Origin: an uncultured Dysosmobacter sp.
GTDB lineage: Bacteria > Bacillota > Clostridia > Oscillospirales > Oscillospiraceae
Assembly: GCA_934563745.1 (NCBI GenBank)
Contig: CAKTHE010000001.1
Span: forward strand, 124,001-188,000
DNA: 64,000 bases
Direction of reading: 5' to 3'
Every line of letters begins with the position of its first letter. Position 1 is the stretch's first letter. The notes beneath the pieces were generated by a model, which worked only from the letters and a program-made list of their open reading frames with translations, did no database searches and was not told the origin of the DNA. This document shows, one piece after another, positions 15,979-23,564 of this stretch. The translations under genes and the position numbers were made by a program.

Positions 15979-17142
15979 TTACTCGTCAAAGGCCTTGAGG
16001 ACCTGGTCTTCAAAGCGATACGCGGGCCGCTTGTCCGATTCAGGCGCAAGCGTCGGTGCGCCCTGAGGCTTGACGATCAAGTCGCCGAGAATCTCAGCGA
16101 GAGTCTTCTTTCCGAAGTCGCGCTCCATCTGCGTAAGCGTGATGAGCTTGCGATCATAAAGAAGAGACTCGTCATAGCCAGCAGCCTTCATAGCCGCGAC
16201 GACCTTGTCTTCGTCCGTGAACTTGCGGTTGCTGCGGCCCTCAACCATTTTCCAGCCGGTTACCGTTTCGCCGGCAGTCAGCGCGCCAGACACAAGCTCG
16301 CGCAAGTCCTTGAGCCAAGTTTCAATGTCTGCGGACTTGGCAAGAATTGCGCCTGCCTCTTCGGGAGAAATGAGCAATGGGTCGGGGCTCTCGTCAAAGA
16401 GCTTAAGGTTCTCTTCGGCACGAGCGCGGCACTGATTCTTTGCGCGGCAGAAACGGCAGGCTTCTTCGCTCGGCGCGAAGTCACCTTCGCCCTTGTCCGC
16501 GAGCTTTGCTCTCGGCTTGACATAGCTCTTGCCCCAGGAGGTGAGCTCCTTGACAGTCTTCTCGGAAGAATCCTCGATACCGGAGAGCCGCGGCTGGAAG
16601 ATCGTCATGCGAACGGTCTTGATCTCATAGAGATCGCCGAACTGCTCAAGCGCGCCCAAGCCGTAGAGTTGCATCTGCGGGTTATTCTCAGCCTCGACGC
16701 GATGGCCCTTGCCATACTTAAAGTCGATTACGTCGAGAATCGGCTCGGCGATAATCACGCAGTCACCGGTGCCAAAGCCGCCGGGCACATACTTCGAGAA
16801 GTCGAGGCGAGTCTCGAGGATAATCATTGCGTCGGGACAAGTCTTCTTCGCCTCGGCAAGGCGACCGGTCACGAACTTCGCGTAGGCGACCGCGCACTCA
16901 CGCATTTCCGCATTGTAATAGCTGTTCGGCTCGAACTCGGATTTGATCTGATTTTCATAGGAGACCTCATCAAGCTCGCCGAGGAAGTAGCGCGTCGTGA
17001 GCTCTGCGAGAGCGTGCGCAACTGTTCCCTCTTCGGCGTAAGCGCTGGTCGACGCGGGGAACTTCTGCTCGAGCTGGGCGCTCGGCGTACACAGGAGCCA
17101 CCGATGCGCGCCGCTGGCGGATAAGAGAGCATGTTTAGCCAT
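15979..17142 (-). CDS. DUF2800 nuclease, Cas4/RecB-like
   Basis: A 387-residue DUF2800 protein of the PD-(D/E)XK superfamily. The nuclease core is visible as GDCVII, then VIDFKYGKGHRVEAE (D and E/K-type motif) and QMQLYGLGAL. A C-terminal cluster CRFCRAKNQCRARAE may hold an iron-sulfur cluster as in Cas4/AddB-like nucleases. It likely processes DNA ends during phage recombination. The ATG at 17142 (MAKHALLSASGA) starts the conserved part; the frame extends upstream to 17250 with an implausible Ser/Arg-rich sequence. Confidence 0.85.
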   Translation of the reverse strand: MAKHALLSASGAHRWLLCTPSAQLEQKFPASTSAYAEEGTVAHALAELTTRYFLGELDEVSYENQIKSEFEPNSYYNAEMRECAVAYAKFVTGRLAEAKKTCPDAMIILETRLDFSKYVPGGFGTGDCVIIAEPILDVIDFKYGKGHRVEAENNPQMQLYGLGALEQFGDLYEIKTVRMTIFQPRLSGIEDSSEKTVKELTSWGKSYVKPRAKLADKGEGDFAPSEEACRFCRAKNQCRARAEENLKLFDESPDPLLISPEEAGAILAKSADIETWLKDLRELVSGALTAGETVTGWKMVEGRSNRKFTDEDKVVAAMKAAGYDESLLYDRKLITLTQMERDFGKKTLAEILGDLIVKPQGAPTLAPESDKRPAYRFEDQVLKAFDE

Positions 17143-17536
17143 TCGCAGCCACCAACTTCTCATAGAAGACGGGGTAGTCTTCTTCCTTGACAGCGGACAG
17201 GTTTGCGACGCCAAGCTCCTTGAAGACCGCCTTGAGGGCGGCCTTGTCATTCTTAGAGAGCTTGACCGCGAGGGCTCTTACGTCAGCCTTAGAGATCGTC
17301 TTCTCCTCAGTAGGCTTAGTATCAGGGGCCTCGGACGCGGACTCCGCAGGGGACTCCTGAGGTGCCTCGGTGGAGGTCTGGGCGGTAGGTGTTTCCGTGG
17401 GGGCGGGATTATCGAAAAGAGACATCTGTGCGGTGATCTCTGTGTGTTCAGGCTTTTCAGTCAGAAGACTGGCGAGCGCCTGACTCAGAGTTTCTTTTTT
17501 CGGGTCATAGGTGACCTCAACTTTGATCGTTGCCAT
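17135..17536 (-). CDS. Hypothetical phage protein with Pro/Thr/Glu-rich linker
   Basis: A 133-residue protein. Residues 1-40 form a small beta/alpha segment (MATIKVEVTYDPKKETLSQA), 45-85 are a low-complexity Ala/Pro/Glu/Thr linker, and the last 50 form a helical domain (KADVRALAVKLSKNDKAALK) resembling rRNA/DNA-end-binding helix-extended-loop folds. AAGGAGG sits upstream of the ATG at 17536. It overlaps DUF2800 by eight bases and precedes it in many related phages, as far as I recognise. Function unknown. Confidence 0.65.
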   Translation of the reverse strand: MATIKVEVTYDPKKETLSQALASLLTEKPEHTEITAQMSLFDNPAPTETPTAQTSTEAPQESPAESASEAPDTKPTEEKTISKADVRALAVKLSKNDKAALKAVFKELGVANLSAVKEEDYPVFYEKLVAANG

Positions 17537-17675
17537 TTTGTCGTTCCTCCTTAGATTTGAGCCATATTTGAAAGGCTTGTTGGTTTTTAGGGTCTTGAAA
17601 AAAGGTTTTTGCATAATCGAGAATCTGTGTGCACGCCAGTTTCTCGGTCTGCTCTAAAGTTGCCTCGGCGGGCAT
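17517..17675 (-). CDS. Small phage protein (52 residues)
   Basis: A short frame from ATG at 17675 to TGA at 17517, preceded by AAGGAAA. It encodes a charged, aromatic-rich peptide containing DYAKTFFQDPKNQQAFQIWL, a pattern I associate with tiny proteins at the front of phage early operons. It overlaps the next gene by 20 bp in another frame. As the first product downstream of the operators at 17678-17693, it would be under direct repressor control. Confidence 0.6.
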   Translation of the reverse strand: MPAEATLEQTEKLACTQILDYAKTFFQDPKNQQAFQIWLKSKEERQNGNDQS

Positions 17676-17677
17676 TT

Positions 17678-18050
17678 GTTTCCTTTAGGAAACTTCCTCC
17701 GCAAAAAAAATCTGATTGCGTTTTTCCACGGAGAGATGCAAGCGTCCGGAGCACTTGATGATCTCGCCAACACGAAAATCAACACGGCCATTCAAGCGCT
17801 GGTAAAAGGCTTTAGGCTTGAGACCACAGATTTCTGCGAGCTCTCTGACGCTGCAGTTGTTCTCAACCATAGAGGCGCGAAGAGCATTAGCATTGAGCAT
17901 TTAGGCGTCCTCCTTTCTGAAAAGTTTCCTTAAGGCTACTCAATCATAGCGCATCATTTTGGATTTGTAAACCCCTAAAGGAAACTTTTTTCTGTTTTCG
18001 AGAAAAAAGTGTTTCCTTTTTGACACTTGCGCGTTATAATAGGGTTTAGA
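17678..18050. promoter_or_regulatory. Lysogeny control region with GTTTCCT operators
   Basis: A palindrome GTTTCCT-TT-AGGAAAC lies at 17678-17693. Variants occur at 17924-17935 (GTTTCCTTAAGG), 17973-17984 (CCTAAAGGAAAC) and 18011-18020 (GTTTCCTTTT). The last three fall between the cro-like gene and the divergent repressor; the first overlaps the 3' end of cro and the start of the 52-residue gene. A TATAAT at 18035-18040 serves the rightward repressor, and the site at 18011 would overlap its upstream promoter half. These are the natural operators for the repressor and Cro-like protein. Confidence 0.65.
17685..17900 (-). CDS. Cro-like helix-turn-helix regulator
   Basis: A 71-residue protein with one helix-turn-helix (CSVRELAEICGLKPKAFYQRL, about 16-36). 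It is divergent from the S24-type repressor and first on the leftward early transcript, the classical Cro position. It should bind the GTTTCCT operators around it to favour lytic growth. Its own coding end overlaps one operator copy. No dimerisation domain beyond the short C-terminus is visible. Confidence 0.78.
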   Translation of the reverse strand: MLNANALRASMVENNCSVRELAEICGLKPKAFYQRLNGRVDFRVGEIIKCSGRLHLSVEKRNQIFFAEEVS

Positions 18051-18071
18051 TAGACAAGGGCGGTGATATTT

Positions 18072-18692
18072 ATGACTATGGGCGAGCGAATCCATGACAG
18101 GCGCAAGGCCTGCGACCTGACTCTCGAGTACGTCGGTAACTTCGTGGGCGTTGCGAAGAGCACTGTGCGTAAATGGGAGAACGGTGATATTGAGAATATC
18201 AGCGCGCTGCGGCTGCAAAAGCTCGCCAACGTACTTGGCACGACAGTCGACTACTTGATGGACGGCGTAACATCCAACCTTACCTACAAGAACGTTGAAC
18301 CTATGCCCGACTCTCGGCTTTTGCCGATCGTCGGTAAAATCGCTTGCGGCGAGCCGATTCTTGCGAAGCAGAATATCGAGGGCTACGCGGAGCTTGATCG
18401 GCGCGTTCACGCTGATTTTGCTCTTCGCTGCGTAGGCGACAGCATGATTAACGCGCATATCTTTGACGGTGATCTGGTCTTCATCAAAGAACAGCCCGAC
18501 GTGGATAACGGCGAGATCGCGGCGGTCGTCATTGACAACGAAGCAACTCTCAAGCGTGTCTACAAGTACCCGAACCGCATTGAACTTCGTCCCGAGAATC
18601 CTCTGTTCCCAGTCCTGCAATATGAGGGCGCTGAGCTGGGAAATGTCCGCATCATCGGCAAGGCTATCGCATTCCTGGGCCAGGTTCGCTAA
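18072..18692 (+). CDS. CI/LexA-like S24 prophage repressor
   Basis: A 206-residue repressor. The N-terminus is an XRE helix-turn-helix (CDLTLEYVGNFVGVAKSTVRKW) and the C-terminus an S24 autoprotease domain: Cys-Gly cleavage site in IACGEP (about 91-92), nucleophile Ser in GDSM (about 125) and general-base Lys in EATLKRV (about 161). It keeps the prophage silent and should self-cleave with activated RecA, so induction is expected to follow the SOS response. I start at the ATG at 18072; an in-frame GTG at 18063 and an ATG at 18078 are alternatives. Confidence 0.9.
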   Translation: MTMGERIHDRRKACDLTLEYVGNFVGVAKSTVRKWENGDIENISALRLQKLANVLGTTVDYLMDGVTSNLTYKNVEPMPDSRLLPIVGKIACGEPILAKQNIEGYAELDRRVHADFALRCVGDSMINAHIFDGDLVFIKEQPDVDNGEIAAVVIDNEATLKRVYKYPNRIELRPENPLFPVLQYEGAELGNVRIIGKAIAFLGQVR

Positions 18693-19454
18693 ATGGCGAG
18701 GGGCAAACCGTGGACGAGAGAGGAGCTCATTGTGGCCTACGCGCTTTATTGCGTGATTCCTTTCTCGAAGCTGAATAACAGCAACCGAACGATCAAAGAC
18801 GCTGCGGAGATAATAGGCCGATCGCCTGCGGCGCTCAAAATGAAGATTTGCAACCTTGCGGCGCTGGACCCTGACTTCCTAGCAACTGGGCGCGTGGGAC
18901 TCTGGGGCGGAATCTCGAAGCTCGACCGAGAGATTTATGAGGAGTTCTCGAAGGACTGGGAAGGTCTGAGCACAAAGGCAGAGAGCATTGTCGGACTGCC
19001 GCTCTTTGATCTAACTGAGCCGGTCTACAATGGAGACCCGCACCGAAAGAAGAGTTACGCCGAGATTGCAGATAAACAGGCACGGAAATTCTTCCGAAAG
19101 TCGGTCATTTCGGCGTACGAAGGCCGATGCTGTATCACAGGGCAAAGCATACCGCAAATGGTGATCGCGAGCCATATCAAGCCGTACTATGTATGCGACA
19201 AGAGCGAGCGCGCGAATCCCGCAAATGGCCTCTTGCTCAATGCGTTCTATGACCGCGCTTTCGATCAAGGGCTTATGACGGTCTTGCCTGATCTTACGAT
19301 TCAGGTCTCGAACTACGTGAAGGACGGCTACGACGACCAAAATACGAGAGACTGGCTACTCGGCGTAGAGGGTACAAAAATCATCAGGCCGAAGAGGTTC
19401 GCACCAAATCGCGACATGCTGGCCTACCACAATGAGTTTGTATTCCTGAGGTGA
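18693..19454 (+). CDS. HNH endonuclease next to repressor
   Basis: A 253-residue HNH_2-type nuclease. The N-terminal 60 residues look like a DNA-binding helix-turn-helix (RTIKDAAEIIGRSPAALKMKI). The C-terminal domain has GRCCITGQ, ASHIKPY, and NGLLLNAFYDRAFDQGL, the usual His-Asn-His elements seen in restriction-type HNH proteins. Its ATG follows the repressor stop with no gap, so it should be made in the lysogen. The position, often held by an ImmA-type peptidase in Firmicute prophages, suggests defence or exclusion, which is inference. Confidence 0.82.
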   Translation: MARGKPWTREELIVAYALYCVIPFSKLNNSNRTIKDAAEIIGRSPAALKMKICNLAALDPDFLATGRVGLWGGISKLDREIYEEFSKDWEGLSTKAESIVGLPLFDLTEPVYNGDPHRKKSYAEIADKQARKFFRKSVISAYEGRCCITGQSIPQMVIASHIKPYYVCDKSERANPANGLLLNAFYDRAFDQGLMTVLPDLTIQVSNYVKDGYDDQNTRDWLLGVEGTKIIRPKRFAPNRDMLAYHNEFVFLR

Positions 19455-19458
19455 TTCC

Positions 19459-20964
19459 ATGCAGCGAGCAGTGATATACGCCAGGTACAGCCCTGGACCA
19501 AATCAGACAGAGCAGTCGATCGAGGGACAGGTCCGAGAGTGCACGAAGTACGCCGAGCTGCATGATCTCCGAATCGTTGGAACCTATGTCGACAGGAAGA
19601 TTTCTGGAAAGACAGATAATCGGCGAGAGTTTCAACGGATGATCGACGACAGCGAAAAACATATATTTGACGTCATCATTCTGTACCACACGGACCGCTT
19701 TGCCCGTAATCGATACGACAGCGCGATCTACAAGCACAAGTTAAAAGAAAACGGCGTCGAGCTGCGATACGCAACGACTGACATTCCAAAGGGACCCGAG
19801 GGAATTATCCTCGAGAGCATCATGGAAGGCTGGGCCGAATACTACTCAGCCGAGCTTAGCCGAAAGATAAAGCGCGGAATGCGCGAGAGCGCCTTAAAGT
19901 GCCATAGCACAGGCGCGGGGCGTTGCCTGGGGTATCGAACCGCGGAAGACAAGTCTCTCGTGGTTGAGCCAGAGGGCGCAAAGGCCGTGCAGACGGTTTT
20001 CGACATGTATATCAAAGGGAAGAGCCATGCCGATATTTGCAGGTATCTCAACGACTGCGGCTTTAGGACCGTGCAGGGCAAGCTCTTCAACAAGAACAGC
20101 ATCACCCATATCATCAGGAATAAGCGCTATATCGGCGTCTACACATACGATGATATAACGATAGAGGACGGGATTCCCGCGATCATCTCGAAGGACACTT
20201 TTCACCTTGCGCAGCTTGAAGCTGCGCGGCGCAAAACCGCCAAGAGACCGAAAGAGCCGAAGGCTGAGTACCTGCTGAGCGGTAAGGCATTTTGCGGGCA
20301 TTGCCAAAAACCTCTCGTAGGCGTGAGCGGCACGGGCAAGTCAGGGAACAAGTGGTACTACTACTATTGCCAGGAGTCACGGGCTAAACGCGGCTGCACG
20401 AAAAAACCGGTCAAGCGCGACTGGCTTGAGCGCGAGGTCGTCAATAGAACGGTTGCCGAAGTCTTACAGCCCGAGGTCATTCAGCATATCGCGAAGAAGT
20501 GCTATGACCTGCAAATGGAATACCGCCGGGACAACAGCGACGTACTCTTTTACGAGCTTAAGCTGAAGGACGTTCGCAAAGCAATCAAGAACACCATGCA
20601 CGCCATCGAGTCAGGTGTCAAAACGAAGACGCTGCCTGCGAGACTGCAAGAGCTTGAGAATGAAGAAGAGGCGCTTGAAGCAGAGCTGGCGATTGCAAAG
20701 GCCTCTGACTTTGTAATAACTGCGGACCAAATCGAGTTCCTGCTTACCCAATTCGCAGAGCCCTGGGAATGCGAGAGCGAAGAAGAATACCATCGCAGAA
20801 TTATCAAGTGCTTTGTCCATAAGGTTTTCCTATTTGACGACAAGCTGTTGATCTATTACAACATTAGCCGAGACGGGAAAACTCGCGAGCAGAGCGAAGC
20901 GGAATTGCTTGAGGAGGCTCTGGGCGAAGGGTTCGACAAGCGCTCTTCCGGCTCCACCAAATGA
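19459..20964 (+). CDS. Large serine recombinase (prophage integrase)
   Basis: A 501-residue large serine recombinase. The resolvase domain has the nucleophile Ser11 (VIYARYS), the EQSIEGQ region and the catalytic Arg set (DRFARNRYD). A recombinase domain (GYRTAEDK...TVFDMYIKGKS), a zinc ribbon (CGHCQKP...CQESRAKRGC) and a coiled coil (about 375-425) follow. It integrates and excises the prophage. The last residues SSGSTK and the terminator just after it place the phage attachment site near 20,950-21,050. It is four bases past the HNH gene, in the same lysogenic operon. Confidence 0.93.
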   Translation: MQRAVIYARYSPGPNQTEQSIEGQVRECTKYAELHDLRIVGTYVDRKISGKTDNRREFQRMIDDSEKHIFDVIILYHTDRFARNRYDSAIYKHKLKENGVELRYATTDIPKGPEGIILESIMEGWAEYYSAELSRKIKRGMRESALKCHSTGAGRCLGYRTAEDKSLVVEPEGAKAVQTVFDMYIKGKSHADICRYLNDCGFRTVQGKLFNKNSITHIIRNKRYIGVYTYDDITIEDGIPAIISKDTFHLAQLEAARRKTAKRPKEPKAEYLLSGKAFCGHCQKPLVGVSGTGKSGNKWYYYYCQESRAKRGCTKKPVKRDWLEREVVNRTVAEVLQPEVIQHIAKKCYDLQMEYRRDNSDVLFYELKLKDVRKAIKNTMHAIESGVKTKTLPARLQELENEEEALEAELAIAKASDFVITADQIEFLLTQFAEPWECESEEEYHRRIIKCFVHKVFLFDDKLLIYYNISRDGKTREQSEAELLEEALGEGFDKRSSGSTK

Positions 20965-21003
20965 AAAAACCGAGGAACCGCAACGGTTCCCCGGTTTTTC
21001 TTT
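20965..21003 (+). terminator. Intrinsic terminator after integrase
   Basis: A nearly perfect stem (AAAACCGaGGAACC paired with GGTTCCcCGGTTTT) around a five-base loop, followed by CTTT. It ends the repressor-HNH-integrase transcript immediately past the stop codon and, being symmetric with A-runs on the left, could act in both directions. Confidence 0.8.
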
Positions 21004-21109
21004 ATATTTCAATGCTTTGCTGTCTTGCGACTTTTATCCTTGCTAGGCAATATATGCCAGAAAAATGTGCAGATCGTGAATCAAATTACACACGAAATTG
21101 CACACGGAA

Positions 21110-21421
21110 TCAGACGCCGCGATAAAGAGACTGGAACCCTTTTACCCGCTGTGCTTTTTCCATATGCCGTTCGTGCAGATAATCATACACGGCCAGCATA
21201 GATGCAGGAGGCTCTCCGTGCTCTTTTCGATATGCGTCAATGATCCGGACCGTTTCGTTGTGCAGCAATGTCATATGCCGCATTTCGTCCGTGGACAGGT
21301 CAAAAAACGTTTTGGCGAGTGTCGGATCATCGTCTTTATGCCGGACAGCGCAGCGGGCGTACTTCTCGGCATCTTCCAGTTCGTCCCCGACCATCTCGGT
21401 AAGCTTTTGGATCAGCTCCAT
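21110..21421 (-). CDS. Ferritin-like/rubrerythrin-type small protein
   Basis: A 103-residue helical protein. The spacing of Glu and His (E15-E18 region DELEDAEKYA, DEMRHMTLLHNE) resembles half of a ferritin/rubrerythrin four-helix bundle with E-x-x-H iron ligands. Whether it binds iron, and why a phage-like element would carry it, is unknown. It is last in a leftward series of small genes of the second element. Confidence 0.55.
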   Translation of the reverse strand: MELIQKLTEMVGDELEDAEKYARCAVRHKDDDPTLAKTFFDLSTDEMRHMTLLHNETVRIIDAYRKEHGEPPASMLAVYDYLHERHMEKAQRVKGFQSLYRGV

Positions 21422-21430
21422 AACGGCACC

Positions 21431-21829
21431 TCACAGCTTTTCGACGGTCACGGCCATATTATTGACCACGGCAGCGGCGCCGCTGGAGAGCAGGGAGAGA
21501 ATAGAGCTTTCACAGCCGCAGGCGTTCCGCACGATGGCCGTAATGGACAGGGTGGCGGTTCCGCTGGCGGCTACGGACTGAGAAGCCGTTGCACCGATGA
21601 TGGGAACCCCGTCTTTCTGAGCCATCAGAGTGACGGTTCCGGCCGCAGTGGGGGACAGGACTGCGGAGACGTTCAGCAGATAATAACCCTGCCCGCAAAG
21701 CGTAATGGTGTTGCCGTCCTGCTTGACGCTGCAGCCATAGCGCCGGGCCGTAGTGCCGACCGGGACAATGGACCCAGTAGAGACGGTCTGTTCGCTGGTG
21801 TTGGTAGTATAAATAGCAGATTTACTCAT
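21431..21829 (-). CDS. BclA/TNF-like jelly-roll structural protein
   Basis: A 132-residue Ser/Thr/Gly/Ala-rich beta protein (GYYLLNVSAVLSPTAAGTVT, ...NNMAVTVEKL). The pattern resembles the C-terminal TNF-like trimer domain of BclA-type spore and phage surface proteins. A surface decoration or fibre tip is plausible. A good ribosome site (GGAAGGATC) precedes ATG 21829. It is grouped with other small genes of the element and has no catalytic motif. Confidence 0.5.
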   Translation of the reverse strand: MSKSAIYTTNTSEQTVSTGSIVPVGTTARRYGCSVKQDGNTITLCGQGYYLLNVSAVLSPTAAGTVTLMAQKDGVPIIGATASQSVAASGTATLSITAIVRNACGCESSILSLLSSGAAAVVNNMAVTVEKL

Positions 21830-21897
21830 AAGATCCTTCCTTTCTTAAATCAAAAGCGGGACGGTTTCCCGCCCCGCTTGCCTCGCCGAATAGGGCG

Positions 21898-22485
21898 TCA
21901 AATGTTTCCGCAGCCGCTGTTGCAGCCACAGAAGGGGGAATTCCCGGCGCTATAGCTGTAGCTCATCGGGTAACGGACCACGCCGCAGAAACGGCTGTCC
22001 ATTTCCAGACTGGACACTTTGTCCCGCAGGGCCTGGGTCTCGTTGGTCTGAATCAGTGCCCGGGTGGCCTCACCTTCGGCATGGATTGCCGTGGTGATGT
22101 CGCAGGTGTTCTGATTCATCTGTGCAGACAGGTTGGCCGTTGCAAGACGATTGTCGCAGCAGCACTGGGACAGCTGGTTCTGGATCGAACGGCCCTCGTT
22201 GGTAATGCTGTTGTTGAGAGCAAAGGTGCTGTCACAGATGCCGTTCCCAATGCTGGTCAGGCGGTCATTAAGCTGGCCGAACTGCTGGCCGAACAGGATC
22301 TCCTGCTGAGACGCTGCCGTTGCATACTGGCCAGACTCGCCCTGACGGTTGCCCCAGAAGCCGCCGCCCATGAAAACAAACAGGAACAGGATAATAATCC
22401 ACCAGGCACCACCGCTGCCCCATCCGTTTTCGTTGCCGCCGTCCACAGCGGCGCGAAGGTCAGAGAGACTATAATTTTCGCCCAA
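21898..22485 (-). CDS. Single-pass membrane protein with Cys-rich tail
   Basis: A 195-residue protein of unknown function. It has a Gly/Asn-rich lead, a membrane helix (WWIIILFLFVFMGGGFW, about 27-43), a long helical Gln/Asn-rich body and a C-terminus rich in Cys and Gly (SPFCGCNSGCGNI). An internal QCCCDNR adds further cysteines. The start is TTG at 22485, supported by AAAGGAG nine bases upstream. The architecture suggests a membrane-tethered or virion-internal protein. Confidence 0.6.
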   Translation of the reverse strand: MGENYSLSDLRAAVDGGNENGWGSGGAWWIIILFLFVFMGGGFWGNRQGESGQYATAASQQEILFGQQFGQLNDRLTSIGNGICDSTFALNNSITNEGRSIQNQLSQCCCDNRLATANLSAQMNQNTCDITTAIHAEGEATRALIQTNETQALRDKVSSLEMDSRFCGVVRYPMSYSYSAGNSPFCGCNSGCGNI

Positions 22486-22535
22486 AATACATCGCTCCTT
22501 TCAGTAAAATTATCAATAAACCGTGTCGACCCGGC

Positions 22536-22751
22536 TTATTTCAAGAACTGCATAAAGCTTTTCGCCTGCTGCTGCAAAGTCTGAAACTGCTGGTTGCTCA
22601 TTTGCCCGGACTGCAAAAGCTGCTGGACCTGCTGCTGCGCTTGCTGCGGGGTCATGTTTTGAGCAAAGCGCCGAAATTCCGCCAGCATTGCAAACGGATT
22701 ATTCGGCCGGCTCGGTGTCGGATTGCTGGGCCCGAAGATGCTGCTTGCCAT
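22536..22751 (-). CDS. Small Gln-rich protein
   Basis: A 71-residue protein: a Pro/Asn-rich N-terminus (FGPSNPTPSRPNNPF) then amphipathic helices rich in Gln (NMTPQQAQQQVQQLLQSGQM). It has an AAAGGAG site before ATG 22751 and overlaps the next gene by 53 bp. I associate similar short proteins with gut Firmicute phages but know no function. Confidence 0.6.
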   Translation of the reverse strand: MASSIFGPSNPTPSRPNNPFAMLAEFRRFAQNMTPQQAQQQVQQLLQSGQMSNQQFQTLQQQAKSFMQFLK

Positions 22752-23076
22752 TGAGCACCACTCCTTTCAGTTCGTCAAATTCCGCCCGGGTAACATAGTC
22801 CGGACGCTTTTCGATTTCCGATGTTGGTTCGTCTGGGGAAAAACGATACCGGCGCAGTGTTGCGAATCCGGCCCCGTCTGTAGTCTTGATGTAAAAATAA
22901 TCCTCGTTCGCGTCGAACAGTGCGGCCGATTCATTAGGCCGCATCTGGAACGCCTGGGCGCCGGGGAACCCATTTACCCGGACGATCTGCCCGCCCGGCT
23001 GCGGGAAGCCCTGCATGCCTGTTTGCTGCGGCATCGCGCTATAAGGCGGGTATTGATACGGATTGTAAAACGCCAT
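22699..23076 (-). CDS. Pro/Tyr/Gln-rich phage-associated protein
   Basis: A 125-residue protein. The N-terminus is a Tyr/Pro/Gln-rich disordered segment (MAFYNPYQYPPYSAMPQQ). The centre is a small beta domain (IVRVNGFPGAQAFQMRPN...FYIKTTDGAGFATLRRYRF), and the C-terminus is helical. It may be a minor structural or assembly protein. I use ATG 23076, which has an AAAGGA site; the frame extends upstream without support. Confidence 0.6.
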   Translation of the reverse strand: MAFYNPYQYPPYSAMPQQTGMQGFPQPGGQIVRVNGFPGAQAFQMRPNESAALFDANEDYFYIKTTDGAGFATLRRYRFSPDEPTSEIEKRPDYVTRAEFDELKGVVLNGKQHLRAQQSDTEPAE

Positions 23077-23159
23077 GCAATCACGTCCTTTCTTGCTTAC
23101 AGCATAAAGAAAACAGCCCCCGGGAAAGGGGCCGAAAAGCATACAAAAAAGGCATGCCC

Positions 23160-23408
23160 TTATTCGGACATGCCTTTTTCTATGGCGTCAAGCATTTTTC
23201 CATATGCACGCCGGCGACGGCGCTTTACCACCTCCGGACAGACGTGCAGCAGCTGGGCCACCTGCTGACAGCTTCGGCCGCGCACGTCTATTTCCACGAT
23301 GCAGGTTTCTTCTTCCTCCGGCAGCTCAAAGGCCCGGATATAGGCAACAGCACGGCGGGGAGCCATTGCCGAGACCAGGCCGCGAAGCGCCCTCCTCTGG
23401 GCGTCCAT
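23160..23408 (-). CDS. Sigma-70 region 4-like helix-turn-helix protein
   Basis: A protein of about 82 residues ending in a clear helix-turn-helix (RSCQQVAQLLHVCPEVVKRRR), preceded by YIRAFELPEEEETCIVEI. It resembles the short sigma-like regulators of late phage genes. The start is uncertain: ATG 23408 has no good ribosome site, and the open frame continues upstream to a TTG at 23546. However, a promoter at 23518-23546 argues against an upstream start. Confidence 0.6.
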   Translation of the reverse strand: MDAQRRALRGLVSAMAPRRAVAYIRAFELPEEEETCIVEIDVRGRSCQQVAQLLHVCPEVVKRRRRRAYGKMLDAIEKGMSE

Positions 23409-23517
23409 GCGATTCAAGGGCCGACTTGCAGACGCGGCAGCGCCGCGCGGACGGATTCCCGCCGCCTTCCCGGCCTCCCTCTTCTGTTGGCACCGTGCCG
23501 CCGGTGCTCTTGCTGTC

Positions 23518-23546
23518 AGAGTAGCGCATACGGGGCAAAGTGTCAA
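23518..23546 (-). promoter_or_regulatory. Predicted sigma-70 promoter
   Basis: On the minus strand TTGACA (23541-23546), a 17-base spacer and TACTCT (23518-23523) form a near-consensus promoter directed at the sigma-like gene and the small genes to its left. Confidence 0.55.
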
Positions 23547-23564
23547 ATTTTAAGCGCAGCCGGG

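Noticed and set aside
18020-18040. TTGACA and TATAAT as a paired promoter for the repressor
   Set aside because: Only nine bases apart, so they cannot form one sigma-70 promoter; I keep only the -10 with an uncertain -35.
20935-20963. tRNA/tmRNA 3' end at the integrase tail (GGTTCGAC ... CTCCACCA)
   Set aside because: The T-stem does not pair and the loop is too long; the resemblance to a CCA end is probably coincidental.
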